Below, piece by piece: positions 24,551-33,729 of a stretch of DNA of 41,936 nucleotides (positions are counted from its first letter, which is position 1; every line of letters begins with the position of its first letter). The notes below the pieces were generated by a model. It was not told the DNA's origin. It saw only the letters and a list, made by a program, of their open reading frames with translations, and searched no databases. Source of the stretch: Desulfonatronospira sp964577315 (GTDB lineage Bacteria; Desulfobacterota; Desulfovibrionia; Desulfovibrionales; Desulfonatronovibrionaceae); the NCBI GenBank assembly GCA_964577315.1, contig CAZNYT010000014.1:1-41936 (forward strand). The letters run 5' to 3'. Position numbers and translations under genes: made by a program.

Positions 24551-27265
24551 ATGTCCAACATGTTTGGTCCCGGGGATTATCGCCAACAAGGTCCCCAAAT
24601 CCGCTTGGACGAGTTGAATTTCGGCAGGATTTACCAGTTTGCCAAGCTGGGACTGGCTGCTCTGGCCCTGATCTTGCTCTTGTGGGGCCTGGGGTGGGCC
24701 CATTCCTTTTACACGGATTGGCAGTGGTACAGCAGCCTGGGCTACGAAGGGGTTATTCTTAAGGTAGTGCTCACCAGCGTTGTTCTCTTTTTTCTAGGGC
24801 TAGGAGTGTTTTTGGCCCTGGCAGTGCCCAACCTGTATATGGCCCACCGCACAGTGCGCAGCGTGCGCATGGTTAGCCAGAATATTCCCATGCAGCTCTA
24901 CTTTAAGGCCAGAACACTTCTGTTCTGGGCTGCTATCTGCGTCACCGGCCTGGTAGGTGTGTTTTTGGCCAGGTCCCTGGCTGTGCAGTGGGAGAGGGCA
25001 CTTCTGTTCCTGCACCAGGTTCCCTTCCAGGAGACTGATCCCATATACGGCAACGACTTGGGCTTTTACGTGTTTACCCTGCCCGCACTGGAATTCATCC
25101 GCTCCTGGCTGGTGGTGGCCCTGGTGGCGGTTTTGATCATAGTGGGGGCCATATACTACCTGGGCAGCCTACTCCGGGCGGAACCTTTCAGTTTTACAGG
25201 CAGGGTCAGATCCCATTTGGTGATGCTGGGTGCTGGAGTTTTGGTCCTGGTGGCTGCGGGCCACTGGCTGGAGCATTACGAGCTTCTCAACTCCCCCCTG
25301 GGTACGGTGCACGGGATGGGGTACACGGATTACAACGTGGTGCGGCCAGCCCTGATTGTTATGACCCTGGTGGCCCTGGGAGCTGCAGGAATGCTGGCAG
25401 CCTCCGCCTTTTACAGCGGCAAGAAGCTGATCATCGGTGCCCTGGCGGTGTGGTTCGGGCTGAACGTGGTTCTGGTTCATCTAGTGCCGGGGTTGGTTCA
25501 GCGCTTCGCGGTGGAACCTAGCGAATTGGCCCGGGAAAGGGATTTTCTGGAGCACAGCATCCAGCATACCCGGCAGGGCTTCGGCTTGGATGATATTGTA
25601 TCCAAGAGGCACCCGGCCGAGGGAACCCTGGACCGGGACTTGATCCAGGACAACCAGGGCACGGTCCAGAACGTGCGGCTCTGGGACGAGGGGCCGCTGT
25701 TGCAGAGCTACAATCAGATCCAGTTCTTCCGGCTGTATTACGATTTCTTACAGGTGCACACGGACCGTTACCAAGTGGATGGGGACTTGAGGCAGGTAAT
25801 GCTTGCCACCCGGGAGCTCTCTGCGGATAAACTGCCCTCCGAGGCCCAGCGCTGGGTGAACCGGAGGCTGCAGTTCACTCACGGCTACGGGGTGGCCATG
25901 TCCCCGGTAACCGAAGTGGAAAGGGGCGGACGGCCCAGCTTTTTCCTCAAGGACGTGCCCCCCACCGGAGAAATGGACCTGAATCGACCGGAGATATACT
26001 ACGGTCTCAAGAGCCTGGATTACATGATCGTAAACAGCAAGATGCCGGAATTCAACTATCCCGGCCCGGAAGGCCCGGTGTACACCCATTACGAAGGCCG
26101 GGGCGGGGTGCAGCTGGACTCCTGGTTCAAGCGGGCCATGTACTCCTGGAAATTCCGGGACGTGAACATCCTGATCTCCGGGGAAATTACCGGGGAAAGC
26201 CGCATCCAGTACCGGCGGACCGTACCGGAGCGTTTCTCCACTGTAACCCCGTTTTTGATCCGCAACCAGGAGGCTTACAGCGTGGTTGCGAACGACAGGG
26301 TGTTCTGGATTCAAGACGCCTATACCGCCACCAATAATTATCCCTATTCTTCTCCCTGGCAGAACCGGTTCAACTACATCCGCAACAGCGTAAAGACCGT
26401 GGTGGATGCCTATGAGGGCAGCATGGACTACTACATATTCGAACCCGAGGATCCCTTGATCCAAACCTACGATTCCATGTTCCCGGACCTTTTCCAGTCC
26501 CGGGAGGAAATGCCGGATTATCTCCAGGAGCACGTCCGCTATCCCCAGGATTTGTTCAACGTGCAGAGCCAGAAGCTGTTGCAGTATCACATGGAGGATC
26601 CGGTGGTGTTCTACAACAAGGAGGACCAGTGGTCCGTGCCTGTACAGTCCTCTTTCGGACAGACCCAGGTACTGGATCCTTATTATATAGTGGCTAGGCT
26701 GCCCGAGGAAGAGAGGGAGGAGTTCCTACTCATCCAGCCCTTTACCCCGCAAAACAGGCACAACCTGGTGGGGTGGCTGGCAGCGCGCAGCGACGGGGAG
26801 AACTACGGGGACCTGGTCCTGTACAACTTTCCCTCAGGCAGGCACGTGGACGGTCCCAACCAGGTGGAGGCCCGTATAGATAACGATGCGGTTATCTCGG
26901 AGCAGTTCACCCTGTGGGGGCAGGTGGGTTCCGAGGTGGACCGGGGAATCGTGCTGGTTATTCCGGTGGGAAATTCCCTGCTTTACGCGGAGCCGGTTTT
27001 CCTGAAACCTGAGGCCTTGGATTTTCCCGAGCTTAGAAGGATTATCCTGGCGGATTCGGAACAGGTAGTCATGCACCCCACCCTGGACGAGTCCGTGGAT
27101 GCCTTGGTGGGTGAATTGCCTGCCGTGGCCCCGGCAGTGGAAGAGGAGGCAGAGCTGCCGGATCCGGAGGAAGAGCGGGTAATGCCTGAGTTCAGGGATC
27201 ACCTGGAAGGAGCAGTTGAGGATCTGCAGGAGGTTCTGGACAATCTGCGGGATATGCTGAGGTGA
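24551..27265 (+). CDS. UPF0182 family large membrane protein
   Basis: Product of 904 residues, the expected size for UPF0182. The N-terminal about 310 residues hold seven hydrophobic segments, for example LGLAALALILLLWGLGWAHS near residue 37. This is followed by a large, presumably extracytoplasmic, domain containing SRIQYRRTVPERFSTVTPFL and NLVGWLAARSDGENYGDLVL, both family hallmarks. The C-terminus is a Glu/Pro-rich linker and a short helix. The molecular function is unknown. The start ATG 24551 has GAGGT 8 nt upstream. The gene stands alone and is bracketed by inverted and outer direct repeats. Confidence 0.92.
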   Translation: MSNMFGPGDYRQQGPQIRLDELNFGRIYQFAKLGLAALALILLLWGLGWAHSFYTDWQWYSSLGYEGVILKVVLTSVVLFFLGLGVFLALAVPNLYMAHRTVRSVRMVSQNIPMQLYFKARTLLFWAAICVTGLVGVFLARSLAVQWERALLFLHQVPFQETDPIYGNDLGFYVFTLPALEFIRSWLVVALVAVLIIVGAIYYLGSLLRAEPFSFTGRVRSHLVMLGAGVLVLVAAGHWLEHYELLNSPLGTVHGMGYTDYNVVRPALIVMTLVALGAAGMLAASAFYSGKKLIIGALAVWFGLNVVLVHLVPGLVQRFAVEPSELARERDFLEHSIQHTRQGFGLDDIVSKRHPAEGTLDRDLIQDNQGTVQNVRLWDEGPLLQSYNQIQFFRLYYDFLQVHTDRYQVDGDLRQVMLATRELSADKLPSEAQRWVNRRLQFTHGYGVAMSPVTEVERGGRPSFFLKDVPPTGEMDLNRPEIYYGLKSLDYMIVNSKMPEFNYPGPEGPVYTHYEGRGGVQLDSWFKRAMYSWKFRDVNILISGEITGESRIQYRRTVPERFSTVTPFLIRNQEAYSVVANDRVFWIQDAYTATNNYPYSSPWQNRFNYIRNSVKTVVDAYEGSMDYYIFEPEDPLIQTYDSMFPDLFQSREEMPDYLQEHVRYPQDLFNVQSQKLLQYHMEDPVVFYNKEDQWSVPVQSSFGQTQVLDPYYIVARLPEEEREEFLLIQPFTPQNRHNLVGWLAARSDGENYGDLVLYNFPSGRHVDGPNQVEARIDNDAVISEQFTLWGQVGSEVDRGIVLVIPVGNSLLYAEPVFLKPEALDFPELRRIILADSEQVVMHPTLDESVDALVGELPAVAPAVEEEAELPDPEEERVMPEFRDHLEGAVEDLQEVLDNLRDMLR

Positions 27266-27280
27266 TGGTGCCTGTGATGC

Positions 27281-27353
27281 GTTATCAGTTATCTGTTATC
27301 TGTTATAACTACAGCGAAGCCCTCTCCGATCCCGAAATGGAGAACAGGGTATA
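27281..27353. repeat. Inverted repeat right of the UPF0182 gene
   Basis: Reverse-complement partner of 24451-24518. It includes tandem GTTATC/TGTTATC units at its gene-proximal end. Confidence 0.8.
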
Positions 27354-27591
27354 GTCCCGCACTCACTTTTTAGGAGCAATCCCACCTGGGCCGCTTACAG
27401 CTCTGAAGGCATGGTTCCTCGACATAATGAGTGGATTTGAACAAATAGTTCAGCAGTTTTTTTCTTGCGTTAAACGAATCTTGAAGCGGACGGGAGACAT
27501 CCTCTTAGCTGCTGCCCCACAGCAGATAAAGGGATTAACCCATCTGCGTAGATCTGTTTACCCCGTGAAATTTCTTCCATTTCACTGGGGC

Positions 27592-27731
27592 GAGATCTGC
27601 GGTTAAATTCTTCTGACTTCATTCTTCAAGCATCAGGGCAAAGATAAAGAGTTTTTAGCCGCCCCAGTTAAATCCTCTTCGAGGGCTTACGCATTTAACG
27701 GGATAAACTGATCACGCTGATTTACGCTGAT
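27592..27731. repeat. GATCTGCGG...ACGCTGAT direct repeat, right copy
   Basis: Same orientation as 24192-24337. Shared blocks are GAGATCTGCGGTT, ATTCTT, CGCCCCAGTTAAA, TTTAACGGGATAAAC and ACGCTGATTTACGCTGAT. Confidence 0.65.
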
Positions 27732-27876
27732 AAGAGAGCTTTGTTTCTGGTTCATGGACATTAATAAGTGGATTTGTACGAAATCCACGGCTAACGTCGA
27801 AGAGCTTGAAGGCATATAGGCTGGCTTCCGGCTCGGAGAGGAAGTAGTGAAATATGGTGAATAGTTGTCCCAGAAG

Positions 27877-29055
27877 CTAAATCACCCGGGTGAATATCCA
27901 GGTTCCGGCGATGAAGGAACCCAGAACGCTGCCCTGGTTGGCCAGGACCACCACTAAGAGTATTCGGCACACGGGATTCATCCAGAAGGCCTTGATGGAG
28001 GTGAGTGCCCGGGGCAGATTTTCCAGGTCTCCCACCAGGGGCTTTTTAACCCAGGCCTGGACCAGGCCTGCGATCCAGCCTGCTGCCATGGTGGGGTTCA
28101 GGCTGGTAATTGGTGCGGCCACAAACGTGGTCAGTATGGTCAGGGGATGAGCCAGGGCCAGGCTGACTAAAAGGGAGGCACTGATCCCGTTCACCAAAAT
28201 CCAGATGAATATGGATTCCACAGAATGCTGGGCACCCTGGGTTATAAAACCCAGGAGCAAGAGCCCCACGATGAGCAGGGGCAGGCCCCACTTGAGCACT
28301 GTGGGCCATACTGATCTGCGCGGAATGGCGCACAAGGGATCTGTATCTATCTCTTGGTCCAGGTATTTGCTTATCCCTGGAACATGCCCGGCACCCACTA
28401 CTGCCAGCACGGTTTGGCCCGGGCTCTCGGCGATCTTTTTGGCCAGGTACTGGTCCCGTTCGTCAATAAGCACCTTTTGGATTCCGGGAAAGGACTTGGA
28501 AAATTCATCCATTACCACCTGGAGCTGATCCTTGTCCTTGAGCCTCTCTATGTCCTCCTCCTGGACGTTGCCAGGAAAGATCATCCCGGCCAAAAGCTGC
28601 ATCAAGAGCTTAAACTTGCCCCATAAGGAGAGGGTACCCCAGATGCGCTTCAGGGTGACGTTTACGTCCCGGTCCGCCAGAACCAGGCTGGCCCCGGTCT
28701 GTTCCGCCTGCTGCACTCCTTCCAGCATTTCCGCCCCGGGGCGAACTCCTAGTTTTTCACCGATCTTGCGGTAAAAGGTGCTAAGGCCCAGCTGGGCCAG
28801 AAGGAAAAGGGCCTTGTTTTCCTTGATTATTTGGTAGATATCCGTGTTTTTCCACACATCTGGCTGCATGAGCGCCTGGTGCCGGGAGGGGCAAAGCTCC
28901 ACACATATGGTATCCGGAGCAATGCTCTGCACCGAATCCTTGACGTCCTGGAGGCTTTGTTCCGAGACATGAGCGGTGCCCAGCAGATAGACATCCTTAT
29001 CTTGAAGCTTGATGTGCTGCAGGTTCTCAAGGTTCTTCTGGGTGTCCTGAGGCAT
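27877..29055 (-). CDS. TraB/GumN-family membrane protein
   Basis: Product of 392 residues. The N-terminal soluble domain carries the family motifs LLGTAHVSEQS (residues 25-35) and VVGAGHVPGISKYL (about 219-232), with GxxH-type histidines suggested to bind metal in this Tiki-like fold. The C-terminal 150 residues contain about four to five hydrophobic segments. Relatives include the enterococcal TraB pheromone-shutdown protein and membrane-anchored proteases of the Tiki type. The role in anaerobic bacteria is unknown. It is a single gene, divergent from the ASKHA gene. Confidence 0.87.
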   Translation of the reverse strand: MPQDTQKNLENLQHIKLQDKDVYLLGTAHVSEQSLQDVKDSVQSIAPDTICVELCPSRHQALMQPDVWKNTDIYQIIKENKALFLLAQLGLSTFYRKIGEKLGVRPGAEMLEGVQQAEQTGASLVLADRDVNVTLKRIWGTLSLWGKFKLLMQLLAGMIFPGNVQEEDIERLKDKDQLQVVMDEFSKSFPGIQKVLIDERDQYLAKKIAESPGQTVLAVVGAGHVPGISKYLDQEIDTDPLCAIPRRSVWPTVLKWGLPLLIVGLLLLGFITQGAQHSVESIFIWILVNGISASLLVSLALAHPLTILTTFVAAPITSLNPTMAAGWIAGLVQAWVKKPLVGDLENLPRALTSIKAFWMNPVCRILLVVVLANQGSVLGSFIAGTWIFTRVI

Positions 29056-29240
29056 GCTTGCTGAATGCTCCTGGGTATAATATCAGTATATTGTATTTTT
29101 TATTGGCAAGAATTTTTTGGGCTTTTCCGGCTCAAGTGTACGTGGTAAAGCTTAAAATTTATATGAATCGTCCGCTTCGGCCCAAGTATATACAAGCCAG
29201 ATAAACCATTTTTTTCCGGCCCTTAACTTACAAACATAAG

Positions 29241-30773
29241 ATGATCCCGGCGAAGATGCAAGCAATGATACTTAGGGTGCTCTCAAGCAGCAATGAGCAG
29301 GATCTGGTTTTCGATCCGGACAAAAACCTGGCCCAGAATCTTTTCGGCCACGGTTTCTTGAGTAATACCTTTCTTTGCTCCGGTCTGGGTTTGTGTGGTC
29401 AGTGCAGCCTGCGTATATACTCCGGGGCTCCCCAGCCCAGCCACCGGGACCGGGAATATTTTTCGCAGGATGAGCTCAGCCAGGGGTGGCGCCTGGGCTG
29501 TGCGCACTATCCTGTTCCAGGGCTCTCTTTAGAGGTGCCTGCCCGGGAGAGCAGGTCTGAGTTCTCCTGGCAGGCCGTCTCCCAGCCGAGTGCCCTGGGC
29601 GTGGATATCGGGACCACCACATTGAAGTGGGGTTTTGTCCATCCCGGCGGGGAGCTTAGCCCAGGGTGGTCCGTGAACCCCCAGATGGGGGCAGGCAGCG
29701 AAATAATGTCTCGGCTGGCGTTTGCCTATGAAAGCCGGGATAATTACCTCCTTCTGCAGGAGGTTTTGCTTCGGGAGCTGAACAGGATTCTGGATCTCTC
29801 CCCAAGCGTTCCCCTGGTGGCGGTTACAGGCAACCCGGCAGTGATCCATATCCTCTTGGGCGAGGATATTTCCGGCTTGATCCGCTACCCGTACCGCCTG
29901 GCCTGGACTGGAGGAGAGCACGTCCTCTTGCCGGGAATCGGCCGGGAGGTCTTTATCCCCCCTTTGCTTTCCCCTTTTATCGGTGCGGACATAAGCAGCG
30001 GAATAGTTTACCTGGCACATGGCGAAAGCACCGAATTTCCTTTCCTGTTCTGCGACTTGGGCACCAACGGGGAGATGGTACTGGCCACGGCTCCGGAAAA
30101 GTTCTACAGCACCAGTGTTGCCCTGGGACCGGCCCTGGAAGGGGTGGGTCTGAGATTCGGCAGCCCTTTTGGTCCCGGGATAGCCTCGGGTTTCCAGCTT
30201 TCACCCCAGGGCATCCTACCGGATGTGCCGGACTGGAACGGTCTGGTCTCCGGGAGCGGATACCTGTCCTTGCTGGGGATTTTGCGGAAAACAGGGGTCA
30301 TGGACCCCGGCGGTCAATTGTCACCTGGTGCCGGTCCCATGGCCCGGACCGTGGACCTGCGCCAGGGCAAGGTCTTTCTCAGGGACAGGTTTTACCTGAG
30401 CGGCCGGGACGTGGAAGAGATCCTCAAGGTCAAGGCCGCTTTCACCATGGGGGTGGATTACCTGTTGCAAAAAACTTCCATGACCGTACCCGATCTTTCC
30501 CGAATCTATCTGGCCGGGGCCCTGGGAGAACACTTCCGACTGCAGGATCTGGATGTGCTGGGCTTTCTTCCCAAGGGTGCGGTGCAGAAATGCCGGATTC
30601 TGGGAAATGCCTCCTTGAAGGGGGCCCTGGTCCTGGCCCGGGACGCAGCAGCGCGAGAGTGGGCCGGGGATCTTCCCCAAAAGGTTCGCGACATGGCCTT
30701 GGCAGAGGACCGGGAGTACGTTAATGCCAACTTTTTTCGGCATATGCGCTTCGAGTATCCCGGCTCCGGGTAA
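29241..30773 (+). CDS. 2Fe-2S/ASKHA protein, RACo-like corrinoid activator
   Basis: Product of about 510 residues. An N-terminal plant-type [2Fe-2S] domain has C46, C52, C55 and C87 (CSGLGLCGQC...GC). It is followed by an ASKHA/DUF4445 domain starting ALGVDIGTTTLKWGF (about residue 117) with DLGTNGEMVL and a C-terminal LAGALGEHF. This layout is that of RACo, which uses ATP to reductively reactivate Co(II) corrinoid proteins of methyl-transfer pathways. No corrinoid protein or methyltransferase lies beside it here. The start is uncertain: ATG 29241, 29256 and 29265 are all in frame and none has a strong ribosome site. It ends 6 bp from the convergent pnp stop. Confidence 0.85.
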   Translation: MIPAKMQAMILRVLSSSNEQDLVFDPDKNLAQNLFGHGFLSNTFLCSGLGLCGQCSLRIYSGAPQPSHRDREYFSQDELSQGWRLGCAHYPVPGLSLEVPARESRSEFSWQAVSQPSALGVDIGTTTLKWGFVHPGGELSPGWSVNPQMGAGSEIMSRLAFAYESRDNYLLLQEVLLRELNRILDLSPSVPLVAVTGNPAVIHILLGEDISGLIRYPYRLAWTGGEHVLLPGIGREVFIPPLLSPFIGADISSGIVYLAHGESTEFPFLFCDLGTNGEMVLATAPEKFYSTSVALGPALEGVGLRFGSPFGPGIASGFQLSPQGILPDVPDWNGLVSGSGYLSLLGILRKTGVMDPGGQLSPGAGPMARTVDLRQGKVFLRDRFYLSGRDVEEILKVKAAFTMGVDYLLQKTSMTVPDLSRIYLAGALGEHFRLQDLDVLGFLPKGAVQKCRILGNASLKGALVLARDAAAREWAGDLPQKVRDMALAEDREYVNANFFRHMRFEYPGSG

Positions 30774-30779
30774 AACGGG

Positions 30780-33125
30780 TTAGCCCTGCCTGCGGCCCTT
30801 GCCTCCGTCTCCGCCTTTTCCGCCCTTGTCCGGATCCTTTCCTTCGTTGCTGCGTCTCTTGTTGGGACCTCCCCCTTCGCCGCTTCTTCCCCGGGAGGGG
30901 CCGCTGCGATCCCCGCCTCGTCCCCGGGAGGGGCCGCTACCTTCGCGGGACTCGCCGCCTCCTTTCTTGGGGCCTCCGGGCTTGGAGCGGGGGGCAGACA
31001 GGTTGTAAGTCTTGCCCTGCTCCTCCATGAGCACGGCCATGCGGCTCAGGCGGACCTTGCCCCGGTCGTCTATCTCTATCACCTTGACCTTGATGGTGTC
31101 CCCGATCTGGACCACGTCCGAGACCTTGTCCACCCGTTCCTGGGCCAAGTGGGATATATGCACCAGCCCGTCCACGCCGGGAAGAATCTCCACCACCGCC
31201 CCGAAATCCATGATCCGGGTTACCTTGCCCTCGTAGTCCTTGCCCAGCTCGGGCTTTTGATTGTAGAAGAGGATCATTTCCTTGGTTTTCTGCAGCATCT
31301 CCTCGGACGGGGCAAAGATGGAGATCTTGCCGGATTCCTCAATATCTATGGAAGAGCCGGTCTCCGAGGTCATGGCCTTGATATTCTTCCCGGAGGGGCC
31401 GATGACGTCCTTGATCTTGTCCTGATCCACGTGGATGACTGCCATTTTCGGGGCGTAAGGGGACAACTCCTTCCTGGGCTGGGAAATGGTCTGGTTCATG
31501 TCGTCCAGGATCTGCCTGCGGGCTTCCAGGGCCTGTTCCAGGGCCTGGTACATGACACTGCTGGGGATGCCCGGAATCTTAATGTCCATCTGCACCGCGG
31601 TCACGCCGTCGTAGGTGCCTGCCACCTTGAAGTCCATGTCCCCCAGGTGATCCTCGTCTCCCAGGATGTCGGTAAGGATCAGGTACTCGTCTTGTTCCTT
31701 GATCATTCCCATGGCGATTCCGGCTACTGGTTCCTTGACCGGTATGCCGGCATCCATCATGGCCAGGGATCCCCCGCAAACCGTGGCCATGGAGGAAGAG
31801 CCGTTGCTGTCCATGATTTCCGAAACCAGCCTGATGGTGAACGGGAAGTCCTCGGAAGAGGGCAGCACTGGGTGCAAGGCCTTTTCCGCCAGTACCCCGT
31901 GCCCGATTTCCCGCCTGGACGGGCCGCGCATGAACTTGACTTCCCCCACGCAGTAGGGCGGGAAGTTGTAGTGCAGCATAAAGCTCTTGCTACTGTCTCC
32001 GGTCAGGGTCTCTATGTGTTGAATATCCGAGGAGCTGCCCAGGGTAGCTATACACAGGGCAGAGGTCTCCCCCCGGGAAAACAGTGCGGAGCCGTGGGTC
32101 CGGGGCAAAAGGCCTACTTCTATGCCCAAGGGGCGGACTGTGCGCAGATCGCGGCCATCGATCCGGGTTTTTTGGGAGCTGACCTGCTCGCGCATGATCC
32201 TTTTTTCCAGGTCCTCAAATACCTCGCTGAAGCGGTTTATCCTCTCGGAGTCCTGGTCCAGCTGCCGGACAACCTCCTCTTGCACCCTGGTCTTGACCGC
32301 ATCCTTGGCTTCCCTGCGCTCCATCTTTTCCGGGGTGTTCAGGGCCCGGCTGAGATCCTCAGAAGCCAGCTCCTGGACCATACGTTCCAGTTCCGGATCT
32401 TTTTGGGGATCAGTGGGTACCTCCATCTTCTCCTGCCCGGTTTTTTCCCGGAGCTGGTCCTGGATGTCCAGGATCGGGGCTACCTTCTCATGGGCCCAGT
32501 CTATGGCCTGGGAGATGATTTTTTCCGAAAGAAAGTCTGCCACGCCTTCCACCATGACCACCCCGTCCCGAGTGGATGCCACTATCAAGTCCAAATCGCT
32601 CTGATCCAGAAGTTTCTCGCTGGGATTCAGGATGAACTCGCCGTCGATATACCCTATCCTGGCTCCGGCCAGGGGGCCAAAGAAGGGGATCTTGGAGGTG
32701 TGCAGGGCAGCTGAGGCCCCGCTTATGGCCAGGACATCCGGATCGTTCTGGGGATCCGCGGAAAGAACCGTGGCTATGATCTGGACTTCGTCCCTGAAGT
32801 TTTCAGGAAAAAGAGGCCGGATGGGGCGATCTATGAGCCTGGAGACCAGGGTTTCGCGTTCGCTGGGTCTGCCGATTTCCCTCCGGAAATATCCCCCGGG
32901 TATTCTGCCCGCTGCATAGGACATTTCCTGGTAATTCACCACCAGCGGGAAAAATCCGGGTTTATCCTGGGGGGTCTGGGTTACCGCGGTAACCAGGACA
33001 ATAGTTCCCCCGCTTTGAACCAGAACTGAGCCGTGGGCCTGGTTGGCCATCCTTCCGGTTTCAAAGGAAATCTCGCAATCTCCGGCCGTGGTGTTGACTT
33101 GGGTGGTTGTGAATTCTTTGAGCAT
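30780..33125 (-). CDS. pnp: Polyribonucleotide nucleotidyltransferase with Gly/Arg-rich tail
   Basis: Product of 781 residues, a 3'-5' phosphorolytic exoribonuclease of RNA turnover. Two RNase PH domains lie at about residues 10-220 and 320-540. A KH domain (VIGPSGKNIKAM near 575) and an S1 domain (YEGKVTRIMDFGAVVEI near 620) follow. The last about 70 residues form an unusual disordered tail with repeated GPSRGRGG/GPSRGRSG units, then Gly/Lys-rich sequence. That makes it longer than the roughly 700-710 usual. It follows rpsO, the classical order, with a terminator hairpin between. Confidence 0.96.
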   Translation of the reverse strand: MLKEFTTTQVNTTAGDCEISFETGRMANQAHGSVLVQSGGTIVLVTAVTQTPQDKPGFFPLVVNYQEMSYAAGRIPGGYFRREIGRPSERETLVSRLIDRPIRPLFPENFRDEVQIIATVLSADPQNDPDVLAISGASAALHTSKIPFFGPLAGARIGYIDGEFILNPSEKLLDQSDLDLIVASTRDGVVMVEGVADFLSEKIISQAIDWAHEKVAPILDIQDQLREKTGQEKMEVPTDPQKDPELERMVQELASEDLSRALNTPEKMERREAKDAVKTRVQEEVVRQLDQDSERINRFSEVFEDLEKRIMREQVSSQKTRIDGRDLRTVRPLGIEVGLLPRTHGSALFSRGETSALCIATLGSSSDIQHIETLTGDSSKSFMLHYNFPPYCVGEVKFMRGPSRREIGHGVLAEKALHPVLPSSEDFPFTIRLVSEIMDSNGSSSMATVCGGSLAMMDAGIPVKEPVAGIAMGMIKEQDEYLILTDILGDEDHLGDMDFKVAGTYDGVTAVQMDIKIPGIPSSVMYQALEQALEARRQILDDMNQTISQPRKELSPYAPKMAVIHVDQDKIKDVIGPSGKNIKAMTSETGSSIDIEESGKISIFAPSEEMLQKTKEMILFYNQKPELGKDYEGKVTRIMDFGAVVEILPGVDGLVHISHLAQERVDKVSDVVQIGDTIKVKVIEIDDRGKVRLSRMAVLMEEQGKTYNLSAPRSKPGGPKKGGGESREGSGPSRGRGGDRSGPSRGRSGEGGGPNKRRSNEGKDPDKGGKGGDGGKGRRQG

Positions 33126-33423
33126 ATGTTTCTAGATCCTCTCAGGCTTGGTTGTAGATTAGCGTGTTATAGCTGCACCAAGAATTCTTGCCGAATTCAT
33201 GCCTGCTTTCATTCGCCGCAGTCCTCTGCTGGAAGCCATCTTGTTATAGCGAGGCTGAACTGGGTCTTTATGTCTGCGTTGGCCTCTGCAAGTAACGGCA
33301 AAAAATGCTTGTCCCGGCAAGGCAATTGTTCTGGCCTTACCCGGACAAGCCCCGCAAGGGCAAGAAAGTGGCTTCAGGCTTTTTAAGTATCAAGGTTTTG
33401 GGGTCTATTCCCCGGGTACAGCC
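33126..33423. other. Intergenic stretch between rpsO and pnp
   Basis: No gene is seen. On the minus strand it contains the rpsO terminator (33301-33351) and then about 175 nt of pnp leader. In other bacteria such leaders hold processing sites for pnp autoregulation; no specific signal was recognised here. Confidence 0.5.
33301..33351 (-). terminator. Rho-independent terminator after rpsO
   Basis: On the minus strand GCTTGTCCGGGTAAGGC pairs with GCCTTGCCGGGACAAGC, a 17-bp stem with one mismatch and one G-U pair and a loop of about 10 nt. ATTTTTT follows. It lies about 70 nt after the rpsO stop and separates it from pnp, allowing separate control of pnp. Confidence 0.85.
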
Positions 33424-33693
33424 TTATTTCCTGAGGCCCAAGCTGGAGATGAGCCTCCGGTAGCGGCCAATATCCTTGCGCTTCAAATAGTCCAGGAGCT
33501 TTCTCCTCTGTCCTACCAGCTTTAACAAACCAGTTCGGGAATGAAAGTCCTTGTGGTGCTGTTTAAAGTGTTCCGTGAGGTACTTGATGCGCTCGGTGAG
33601 CAGAGCGATCTGGACCTCGGGCGAACCGGTGTCTTTTTCGTGCTGTTTGAATTTCTCAATAATCTTGGATTTGTCCTCTTGATGCATAACCAC
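33424..33693 (-). CDS. rpsO: 30S ribosomal protein S15
   Basis: Product of 89 residues, the full family length. S15 binds 16S rRNA helices early in 30S assembly. It shows the conserved DTGSPEVQIALLTERI, HSRTGLLKLVGQRRKLLDYL and C-terminal LGLRK. I use GTG 33693 as start (MVM...), because AGGAGG lies 8 nt upstream and Desulfovibrio S15 proteins begin the same way. ATG 33687 is the alternative. Confidence 0.97.
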   Translation of the reverse strand: MVMHQEDKSKIIEKFKQHEKDTGSPEVQIALLTERIKYLTEHFKQHHKDFHSRTGLLKLVGQRRKLLDYLKRKDIGRYRRLISSLGLRK

Positions 33694-33729
33694 AGCTATT
33701 TCCTCCTAGAATTGATGGTTAACAAATCA

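Larger units (their letters stand above)
27266..27876. other. Repeat-rich noncoding stretch after the UPF0182 gene
   Basis: No gene is seen in 611 bp. It contains the right inverted repeat (27281-27353), a hairpin CCCCGTGAAAT/ATTTCACTGGGG (about 27561-27590), the right direct repeat (27592-27731) and a repeat end motif TATGGTGAATAGTTG (27854-27868) just beyond the convergent TraB-family stop. Confidence 0.55.

Noticed and set aside
31149..32714. 521-codon frame opposite pnp
   Set aside because: No domain, no ribosome site, and pnp on the other strand is certain.
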